DNA from: CAZRZN01 sp964604565 | GTDB taxonomy: Bacteria; Pseudomonadota; Alphaproteobacteria; Rhodobacterales; Rhodobacteraceae | Direction: 5' to 3' | Assembly: GCA_964604565.1 (NCBI GenBank) | Contig: CAZRZN010000286.1 | Location: 1 to 5,028 of the forward strand | DNA length: 5,028 nucleotides | In this document: piece by piece, positions 1-5,028 of the stretch | How the letters are laid out: every line of letters starts with the position of its first letter | How positions within the stretch are numbered: position 1 is the first letter of the stretch | Notes under the pieces: model-generated | What the model saw: the letters and a program-made list of their open reading frames with translations, nothing else | What the model was told of the DNA's origin: nothing | Databases searched by the model: none | Position numbers and translations under genes: made by a program

Positions 1-1
1 G

Positions 2-2617
2 GCGCCGACAGCGACGCTCGCGGGTCCGACGGCGGCGCAGTCCGGTGCCTTCCTCGTGACGATCGAATTCTCCGAAGATGTCTTCGACCTCGATCTTGCG
101 GATGTGGACATCGACATCGGCGCGGCCTCCGCCTTGACCGGCAGTGGCGCAAGCTACAGCTTTACCGTGACGCCGGATCATGATGGGACGGTGGGGATTT
201 CGTTGAACGCAGGGGCCGCTGCCGATGGGGCGGGGAACCTCTCCGCAGCGACCGGCCCGATCGAAGTCAGCGCCGACCTGACCGGCACGCCCAACCCCGC
301 GCCGCCGCCGGACGCGGATGGAGACGGCGTTCCCGATTTCCTTGAGAGTTCATTGGCCGACCGGGATGGCGACGGCATTCCGGATGCCTCGGACTTCGAT
401 CCTCAGGGGTATTTCTACTGCGAAGCAGATGGGCGCATCATCCCGGGCGGGGGGATCTCTGTCTCCGGTCCGCTGGGCACGAATTCGTCGGTGGGGATCA
501 GCAACGGGATTTCCATAACTCGCGATGGAACCTCGGGTGAATTCCAGTGGTTCGCCTTGGTCCCGGGGGTCTTTTCGATGGATGTGACCTATCCGACGGC
601 CGTCGGCATCCCCAGCACCAGCCGCCTTGACAGCGGAACTCTTGATCTCACCTCTCTGTTGCCAAGCAATCCAAGCAGTATCGGTGCGTCCGAGGTCGGC
701 TCCACCGGGTTCCTTTCGGATGGAGCGCTCGCGGCCAACCCGCGTTTTTACACCCGTTTCGACATCGAACCCGGTGATCCCTATGTCCTCGGCAACAACT
801 TCCCGATGACGCAATGCGCCACCAACTCCGTGAATGTTTCCGGCTTCACCGACGGTGTGGAGGCCAACGGGGGCGTGCCAACGGATGCCAGCTTTACCGT
901 TACGCAGGACCGCCTGTCCACACAGGACACGGTGATCAGCTACTCCCTTGCAGGAACGGCGACTTCCGGAACGGATTTCACCGCGCTTTCGGGCAGCGTT
1001 ACCATCCCTGCCGGACAGACCTCCGCCACGATCAGCGTTGCGGTGCTGGAGGATGGCGACATCGAGGGATCGGAAACGGTGCAACTGACGCTGACAGCGA
1101 TCACCTCTGCGGATCTGACGACGGAATTGGGCGCGACGCTCAGCGCCACGGCAAGCATCACCGACGATGACTTCGCCGAAATCGCCGTGACCAATGTGGA
1201 CCTCGTGACAAACGAAGGCGGGGACGACGATGCCACGATGCGTTTCGTCCTTCTTGGGGCACCGAGCGCGCCGGTCACTTTGACCTTTGCGGGGGACGAT
1301 CAATGCAATGTGCGGCCTGCAACGCTGACCTTCGGCGCGGGGGACTATGCCGTTTCGCAGGCGCTGACGATCCGCGCCATCGACGATGACAAGGTCGAGG
1401 GCACGCATAGCTGTCAGCCCACCGTTTCGGTCAGTTCCGCGGATACCCGGTTTGACGGGACGCCGCTGGTGCTGGCCACGGTCACGGTCACGGACGACCT
1501 TGTCGACCAGATCCGTGATCCCCTGACCGAGATCCTTGAAGATGATCTGGCGCAGACCATCGACACCCAGCAGCGCGCCTTCAACCGGATGGCAACGGGC
1601 GCCTTGCGGCGGCTTCAGGAAGGGCGGGACATTTCCTGTGGGACGCTGTCGGGCTTTGACATCGACGGCTCTCTTGAAATTCAGGATGCCAACGGGTCTG
1701 CGCAGGGAAAATTCGGGCGCGACGTCTACAATTGTGTGACCGACACGCGCGAGATCCTCGATGGCAGCTTTTCCCTGACCAAGACGGATGACACCGGCCT
1801 TCAGGCCCTACTGCAATTCGCGTTCCAGAAAGAGAAGTTCGTCTCCGATACGGCGCTGGCCGGATACTTCCTCGGCGGGTATTTCAGCCGGACCGATGTG
1901 AGCGGGCTGGGGGATGGAACGATCAACGGTTTTGGCGTGAACGGCGGACTGTATGGCGCGCAGGCCTTCACCGGGGGACTGTTCCTCGATTATTACCTTG
2001 CTGGGGCAGTGGGACGTCACAAGTTCGATATCGACTTCGATGCGGCGCCTGCGCCCATCAATGCCACCGGAGGATATGATTATCTCGCCGGCTTTGCCGG
2101 GGCGGGCATTTCGGGGCAGCATGACTTTGAGAGTTTCGTGATGAAGCCGCGGGTCGCCATCGACCTTGCCTATGCCATAGCGGGTGATGCGGATGTCACG
2201 GCGCGGCAACTGGGCCTGACCCATACGGGTGTGATCGACATGGAGGATTTCACCGGGGCGCGCATGACGGCCGAAGTGACCTTTGAAAGCCTTGCGGCCC
2301 CCGGCGGATCGGAGGCGATGGAATCGATGATGCGCACCGCGATCACACCGCGCTTCATCTGTGCGGTATCCTCCTATGGTGACGATACGGACTGTGGGAT
2401 CGGTCTGGGCTTTGCCTGGGAAAAGACCAACACGGCAAACGGTTTGACCTTTGGGATCGAAGTCGATGTGGAGCAGATCGATGATGCGCGCCGACTGACC
2501 TTCAATCTCACTCGGGAGCGTCCGATCGCAAACGGTCACGGGGCTGTAGTGACGCGGTTGTCAATGCCTCAGGCCGAAACCTGGCAGGTCGAGCATGGGG
2601 TCAAGCTGGATTTCTGA
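2..2617 (+). CDS. Modular autotransporter (type Va secreted) surface protein, 5' truncated
   Basis: This is the C-terminal part of a cell-surface protein that carries its own outer-membrane beta-barrel. The frame is open from base 2, so the true start lies upstream; the GTG at 56 is an internal Val codon inside a domain. Residues are counted from that codon. In order I see: a bacterial Ig-like module (to about 75; FSEDV, then TVTPDHDGTV and ADGAGN signatures); a Pro spacer; two calcium-binding DADGDG/DRDGDG stretches (86-118, thrombospondin type 3-like); an unassigned module between Cys122 and Cys254; a Calx-beta module (257-372, ending TDDD); a second Calx-beta-like module (373-481, ending TDD); a helical linker (about 483-523); and an autotransporter barrel (about 530-853) of alternating aromatic and glycine-rich strands ending VKLDF, with the terminal Phe typical of outer-membrane proteins. 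The passenger is expected to be exposed outside the cell and calcium-stabilised; adhesion is plausible but unproven. Eight cysteines are unusual for this class. No catalytic motif is visible. Confidence is high for the class and low for the function. Confidence 0.88.
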   Translation, partial: APTATLAGPTAAQSGAFLVTIEFSEDVFDLDLADVDIDIGAASALTGSGASYSFTVTPDHDGTVGISLNAGAAADGAGNLSAATGPIEVSADLTGTPNPAPPPDADGDGVPDFLESSLADRDGDGIPDASDFDPQGYFYCEADGRIIPGGGISVSGPLGTNSSVGISNGISITRDGTSGEFQWFALVPGVFSMDVTYPTAVGIPSTSRLDSGTLDLTSLLPSNPSSIGASEVGSTGFLSDGALAANPRFYTRFDIEPGDPYVLGNNFPMTQCATNSVNVSGFTDGVEANGGVPTDASFTVTQDRLSTQDTVISYSLAGTATSGTDFTALSGSVTIPAGQTSATISVAVLEDGDIEGSETVQLTLTAITSADLTTELGATLSATASITDDDFAEIAVTNVDLVTNEGGDDDATMRFVLLGAPSAPVTLTFAGDDQCNVRPATLTFGAGDYAVSQALTIRAIDDDKVEGTHSCQPTVSVSSADTRFDGTPLVLATVTVTDDLVDQIRDPLTEILEDDLAQTIDTQQRAFNRMATGALRRLQEGRDISCGTLSGFDIDGSLEIQDANGSAQGKFGRDVYNCVTDTREILDGSFSLTKTDDTGLQALLQFAFQKEKFVSDTALAGYFLGGYFSRTDVSGLGDGTINGFGVNGGLYGAQAFTGGLFLDYYLAGAVGRHKFDIDFDAAPAPINATGGYDYLAGFAGAGISGQHDFESFVMKPRVAIDLAYAIAGDADVTARQLGLTHTGVIDMEDFTGARMTAEVTFESLAAPGGSEAMESMMRTAITPRFICAVSSYGDDTDCGIGLGFAWEKTNTANGLTFGIEVDVEQIDDARRLTFNLTRERPIANGHGAVVTRLSMPQAETWQVEHGVKLDF

Positions 2618-2624
2618 TCCCGGG

Positions 2625-2651
2625 GGCGCGTGGCAATACCGGCCGCGCGCC
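2625..2651 (+). terminator. GC-rich hairpin just after the autotransporter gene (candidate terminator, no U-tract)
   Basis: Arms GGCGCGTGGC (2625-2634) and GCCGCGCGCC (2642-2651) pair over 10 positions with one G-T wobble around a 7-base loop. The hairpin starts 7 bases after the stop codon, a usual place for a 3'-end structure. It is followed by AAGAGG rather than a T run, so it is not a canonical intrinsic terminator. It could block 3' exonucleases or support weak termination. Confidence 0.45.
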
Positions 2652-2886
2652 AAGAGGTGGGACTCGACTGGCAGAGCCAATTCGCATTGGCCGCGGCCAT
2701 ATCGAACGCCCTGAGATGCAGGGCGGGGGAAATCCGGATCGTGGCACCCGGGACGGTATGAACCTGACCGAGCAGCGCAAGCACGAAAAGGCACAGAGTT
2801 TGGGCCGGTGACAGGGCCGACGCCAAAATCCGAGATCTGTCTGGGCACAAGAACAAATCTGGCCGTGCCTGCGTTCTCCTTCCAAT

Positions 2887-2918
2887 GGGCTTGCCGGTTC
2901 AGCCCCTTGATCAAGCCC
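2887..2918 (-). terminator. Hairpin immediately downstream of mtgA (weak candidate terminator)
   Basis: GGGCTTG (2887-2893) and CAAGCCC (2912-2918) form a 7-bp stem with an 18-base loop. On the - strand the stem begins 3 bases after the mtgA stop codon. The palindrome CTTGATCAAG (2906-2915) overlaps one arm and offers an alternative smaller fold. No U-tract follows in the mtgA direction, so a terminator role is tentative. Confidence 0.3.
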
Positions 2919-2921
2919 GGC

Positions 2922-3665
2922 TCATTCCTCGAAACAGGCGGCCCGGCCGTCTTGTGCGATCATGGCTGCGCCGTCCATGATGGAGCGCGCGCGCCTGTCC
3001 AAAAAAACCGTCGGTTGATCGGCGGAACGTCTTTTCGGGCTCGGGAGAACCGCCGCAAGAAGCGCCGCCTGACGTGCATCAAGGGCGTCCGGCGCGATCC
3101 CGAAATAATGCCGCGCCGCCGCATCGATGCCAAAGACACCCTCGTCGAATTCGGCGACATTAAGATAGACTTCGAGGATCCGCCGTTTGGGCCAGGCGGC
3201 TTCCACCAGCGGGGTCAGCAGCGCCTCCAAGGCCTTCCGGGTATAGCTGCGCGCCTGCCAGAGATAGACGTTCTTGACCACCTGCTGACTGATGGTGCTG
3301 CCTCCGCGCGTCGCGCCCTCGGCAATCGCGGCGCGGATCGCATCCATGTCAAAGCCCCAGTGGGTGCAGAAATTTGCATCCTCCGCCGCCACGACGGAGC
3401 GCAACATCACGGGCGCTACCCTTTCCACATCGACCCATGCGCGCGACACCTCACCCAAACGCAGGGATTCGGACCAGATCGTATGGGTCAGCGGGGGATT
3501 GACGACGCGGTATAGGCCGACTGCAAGGAGCGGCAGGATGATCGCCACAAGCGCCATCCGCAAAAGCCAACGCCGCAGGAACGCCAGAGGCCGGGCCCTT
3601 GGGGTGGCCGCCTTTCCCTTGCGCGTGCTGCTGGTCTTGCGAGTTGTCTTTTTCCTGACCGCCAT
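2922..3665 (-). CDS. mtgA: Monofunctional biosynthetic peptidoglycan transglycosylase (GT51)
   Basis: MtgA polymerises lipid II into glycan strands at the outer face of the inner membrane, without a transpeptidase domain. The 247-residue product has the usual length of the family. It has a very basic N-terminus (residues 1-32), one membrane segment (about 33-55), then a GT51 domain with its conserved motifs: EDANFCTHWG (95-104; Glu95 is the expected catalytic base), GGSTISQQ (121-128), KNVYL (131-135), RKALE (143-147; Glu147 is the second expected acidic residue), and KRRILEVYLN (160-169). It ends soon after the glycosyltransferase fold, so it is not a truncated bifunctional PBP. The ATG at 3665 is preferred because it gives the basic tail before the membrane helix, and the next Met (37) lies inside that helix. 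It lies downstream of gltB on the same strand, 211 bases away, and is convergent with the autotransporter gene. Whether it has its own promoter or is reached by gltB read-through is not clear from the sequence. Confidence 0.95.
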   Translation of the reverse strand: MAVRKKTTRKTSSTRKGKAATPRARPLAFLRRWLLRMALVAIILPLLAVGLYRVVNPPLTHTIWSESLRLGEVSRAWVDVERVAPVMLRSVVAAEDANFCTHWGFDMDAIRAAIAEGATRGGSTISQQVVKNVYLWQARSYTRKALEALLTPLVEAAWPKRRILEVYLNVAEFDEGVFGIDAAARHYFGIAPDALDARQAALLAAVLPSPKRRSADQPTVFLDRRARSIMDGAAMIAQDGRAACFEE

Positions 3666-3668
3666 GGG

Positions 3669-3672
3669 CCTT
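3669..3672 (-). promoter_or_regulatory. Possible ribosome binding site of mtgA
   Basis: On the - strand AAGG lies 3 bases before the mtgA ATG. The match is short and the spacing is tighter than usual, so initiation may be weak; it is the only purine-rich Shine-Dalgarno-like stretch close to this start. Confidence 0.3.
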
Positions 3673-3732
3673 GTCTAGCTCAGGCCGGCGTGGCGCAACA
3701 GCCCTTGGAACCGCTCTGGACCCTTATGGTGC

Positions 3733-3785
3733 GTGAGGGGCCAGCCCCTCACACTCCCCGGGATATTTTAGGCCCGAAGAAAGCC
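3733..3785. repeat. Hairpin plus conserved-looking box: probable dispersed Rhodobacteraceae intergenic repeat
   Basis: A perfect inverted repeat, GTGAGGGGC (3733-3741) and GCCCCTCAC (3744-3752), is followed directly by the box ACTCCCCGGGATATTTTA (3753-3770) and then a purine-rich GAAGAAAG (3776-3783). From memory, similar hairpin + CCCCGGGATATTTT + AAGAAG arrangements recur between genes in Rhodobacteraceae genomes. This window holds one copy only, so repetition cannot be shown here. Read on the + strand it is a hairpin followed about 13 bases later by TTTT, which resembles a poor terminator, but no + strand gene precedes it. It may be an exported or processed RNA 3' end, a protein-binding site or a mobile relic. 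Confidence 0.45.
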
Positions 3786-3824
3786 TGACGGAGGGATGCG
3801 CTTGGGCGTCTTGAGATTGGCATA

Positions 3825-3852
3825 CGGGGCCCGATCACGTGACCGGGCCCCG
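3825..3852 (-). terminator. Strong GC hairpin downstream of gltB (candidate terminator or attenuator, no U-tract)
   Basis: CGGGGCCCG (3825-3833) and CGGGCCCCG (3844-3852) form a perfect 9-bp GC stem. The 10-base loop contains the palindrome TCACGTGA (3835-3842), so the whole 28 bases are nearly symmetric with a single mismatched pair (3834/3843). On the - strand it begins 24 bases after the gltB stop. It is followed by TATGCC rather than a T run. It probably marks or protects the gltB 3' end and could reduce read-through into mtgA; a dimeric regulator operator is an alternative reading. Confidence 0.5.
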
Positions 3853-3876
3853 CAGATTGGGACGGTTTCGGGCGAT

Positions 3877-5028
3877 CTACTCCGCCGGGACGGCCAGTTC
3901 GCCTTCGATCCCGAGGGGGTGCGGGATCTTGTCGAGCATTTCCCTTGGGCAGACTTGCAGAAAATGCGCCTTTTCGATGTCCCAGTTCTGAAGGATGTCG
4001 CCGGCCTTGCGGCTGCCGGTCTCCTGCAGGTGGCGTTCGATCAGGCCCTTGAGCTGATCTTCCCATGCCGTCACGGACACCGGGCAGGTCACCAGCCCTT
4101 CCATGTTCATCATCTGCTGGGCCGTGCCATTCGGGTCATGGATATAGGCCATGCCGCCCGTCATCCCGGCACCGAAATTGGCACCGATGCTTCCGAGGAT
4201 GACGGCCACGCCGCCGGTCATGTATTCGCAGCCGTTCGAGCCGCATCCCTCTACCACCACGCGTGCCCCGGAGTTGCGCACCGCGAACCGTTCGCCCGCA
4301 CGGCCGGCGGCGAAAAGATGGCCATCCGTGGCGCCGTAGAGCACCGTGTTGCCGACGATCGTGTTGTCGGCTGCGACAAGCGGGCTGACCAGCGGCGGAC
4401 GGACCACGATCAGGCCGCCCGAGAGGCCCTTGCCAACGTAGTCGTTGGCATCGCCGGAGACCTCCAGTTTCAGGCCCGGCGCGGCGAAGGCCCCGAGCGA
4501 CTGTCCCGCAGAGCCTGTCAGTTTAACATGCAGGTGGTTGGGTTGCAGCGCATTGCGCATTCCGAACTTGCTGACGATATGGCTGGAGACGCGCGTGCCC
4601 ACTGTCCTGTGCGTGTTCATGATTGCATAGGAGAGCTGCATCTTTTCACCGTCTTGCAGGAAGCGTGCGGCATCCCGCACGATTTCCGCGTCCAGCGTGT
4701 CGTTCACCGCGTTGCGGGGGCGGTCGCGGTCATAGGTGATGTCATCGGATCCGTCGACGCGGATCAACAGCGGGTTCAGGTCGAGATCATCCAGATGCTG
4801 CGCCCCGCGAGAGACCTGGCTGAGCAGGTCCGCGCGACCAATCACCTCGTCCAGCGAATGCGCGCCGATCTCCGCCAGAATTTCGCGAACTTCCTGCGCG
4901 TAGAAAGTGATGAGGTTCACCACCTTGTCCGCGTTGCCGGTGAACTTGGCGCGCAGGCTTTCGTCCTGCGTGCAGACCCCGACCGGGCAGGTGTTGGACT
5001 GGCACTGGCGCACCATGATGCAGCCCAT
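3877..5028 (-). CDS. gltB: Glutamate synthase (GOGAT) large subunit, C-terminal part; 5' truncated
   Basis: GltB makes two glutamates from glutamine and 2-oxoglutarate with electrons delivered by the GltD subunit, and is the cytoplasmic entry point of nitrogen assimilation with glutamine synthetase. The last 384 codons, stop included, lie in the window; the gene runs off the right edge. The Met encoded at the edge is almost surely internal, since it sits in the conserved segment before the cluster. Counting from there, Cys3, Cys9 and Cys14 form the CX5CX4C pattern that binds the [3Fe-4S] cluster in the family, followed by PVGVCTQ at the end of the FMN-binding synthase domain. Residues of about 165-330 form the GXGXG right-handed beta-helix, with GKGLSGG (199-205), a Gly-rich GCGSNGCEYMTGG stretch and GANFGAGMTGGMAYIHD. 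The tail (about 330-383) has the expected CPV...AWED...LIERH...GDILQNW pattern. It ends in TAG at the usual place, so there is no sign of decay. The glutaminase domain and promoter are outside the window. Confidence 0.97.
   Translation of the reverse strand: MGCIMVRQCQSNTCPVGVCTQDESLRAKFTGNADKVVNLITFYAQEVREILAEIGAHSLDEVIGRADLLSQVSRGAQHLDDLDLNPLLIRVDGSDDITYDRDRPRNAVNDTLDAEIVRDAARFLQDGEKMQLSYAIMNTHRTVGTRVSSHIVSKFGMRNALQPNHLHVKLTGSAGQSLGAFAAPGLKLEVSGDANDYVGKGLSGGLIVVRPPLVSPLVAADNTIVGNTVLYGATDGHLFAAGRAGERFAVRNSGARVVVEGCGSNGCEYMTGGVAVILGSIGANFGAGMTGGMAYIHDPNGTAQQMMNMEGLVTCPVSVTAWEDQLKGLIERHLQETGSRKAGDILQNWDIEKAHFLQVCPREMLDKIPHPLGIEGELAVPAE

Larger units (their letters stand above)
2618..2921. other. 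Non-coding convergent intergenic gap, rich in inverted repeats
   Basis: No convincing gene is present in these 304 bases; reading frames here have no recognisable product and run into the flanking genes. Besides the hairpins at either end, there is a 6-bp stem with a 4-base loop at 2676-2691 (GCCAAT/ATTGGC), an overlapping perfect 10-base palindrome at 2689-2698 (GGCCGCGGCC), and a 7-bp stem with a 5-base loop at 2707-2725 (CGCCCTG/CAGGGCG). The gap separates the 3' ends of two convergent genes, so these may act as bidirectional 3'-end structures. A small RNA cannot be excluded, but no promoter is obvious. Confidence 0.5.

Noticed and set aside
56..58. GTG as the real start of the autotransporter gene
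   Set aside because: The same frame is open to the window edge and the preceding codons complete the Ig-like module; there is no signal peptide after the GTG, which an exported protein would need.
350..1408. Long open frame of 352 codons on the - strand, antisense to the autotransporter
   Set aside because: The product is rich in Arg/Gly/His with no domain pattern, and it lies wholly over a clearly coding gene; this is the usual shadow of high-GC coding DNA.
1808..2539. Open frame of 243 codons on the - strand over the barrel region
   Set aside because: No recognisable motif and a composition typical of an antisense shadow; the + strand barrel ending in Phe explains the region.
2758..2811. 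Short + strand frame MNLTEQRKHEKAQSLGR (17 codons) in the convergent gap
   Set aside because: It begins with ATG and looks helical, but it is very short, has only a weak purine stretch upstream and no promoter; chance is the simpler explanation.
2561..2914. Open frame of 117 codons on the - strand across the convergent gap
   Set aside because: It runs into the 3' end of the autotransporter gene, crosses several hairpins and has no family signature.
2808..3515. Open frame of 235 codons on the + strand over mtgA
   Set aside because: All GT51 motifs are in the - strand frame; this frame is basic, low in complexity and starts in the gap with no ribosome binding site.
3763..3770. TAAAAT on the - strand as a -10 box for mtgA
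   Set aside because: It matches a -10 element well, but no -35-like hexamer sits 16-18 bases upstream, and the bases belong to the AT core of the probable repeat.
5026..5028. ATG at the right edge as the start of a short GltB-like gene
   Set aside because: It falls inside the conserved segment leading into the Fe-S cysteines, so it is an internal Met and the gene continues outside the window.
1..5028. CRISPR arrays, tRNA or rRNA genes, insertion sequences, phage or defence genes
   Set aside because: I looked for evenly spaced repeats, cloverleaf-like folds, transposase motifs and terminal inverted repeats with target duplications and found none.

Overview
The window looks like a chromosomal segment of an alphaproteobacterium, most likely of the Rhodobacteraceae (Roseobacter/Rhodobacter type). 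The reasons are high GC content, a GltB and an MtgA with alphaproteobacterial character lying next to each other on the same strand, and an intergenic hairpin-plus-box motif that I associate from memory with that family. The assignment is an inference; there is no rRNA or other decisive marker.

Layout: (1) From the left edge to 2617 on the + strand is the 3' part of a large surface-protein gene. Its product reads as an Ig-like module, a calcium-binding DxDxDG (thrombospondin type 3-like) stretch, a cysteine-bracketed module I cannot assign, two Calx-beta-like modules, a helical linker and a C-terminal autotransporter beta-barrel ending in Phe. The N-terminus and promoter are outside the window. 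(2) 2618-2921 is a non-coding gap of about 300 bases between convergent genes, rich in hairpins. (3) 2922-3665 on the - strand is a complete mtgA, a monofunctional peptidoglycan glycosyltransferase. (4) 3666-3876 is a gap with a strong GC hairpin just after gltB and a probable dispersed repeat nearer to mtgA. (5) From 3877 to the right edge on the - strand is the 3' part of gltB, the large subunit of glutamate synthase, including its Fe-S cysteine cluster and GXGXG beta-helix domain.

The genes do not form one pathway. gltB (nitrogen assimilation) and mtgA (cell-wall polymerisation) are co-directional but separated by 211 bases holding a hairpin and a repeat, so read-through is possible but not shown. 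The autotransporter is convergent to them and independent. Each of the three genes is followed within about 25 bases by a GC-rich hairpin without a U-tract.

I see no new defence, mobile or RNA-guided system here. The items most worth a second look are the hairpin-plus-box repeat at 3733-3785, the unusual cysteine content and unassigned module of the autotransporter, and the U-less hairpins following every gene.
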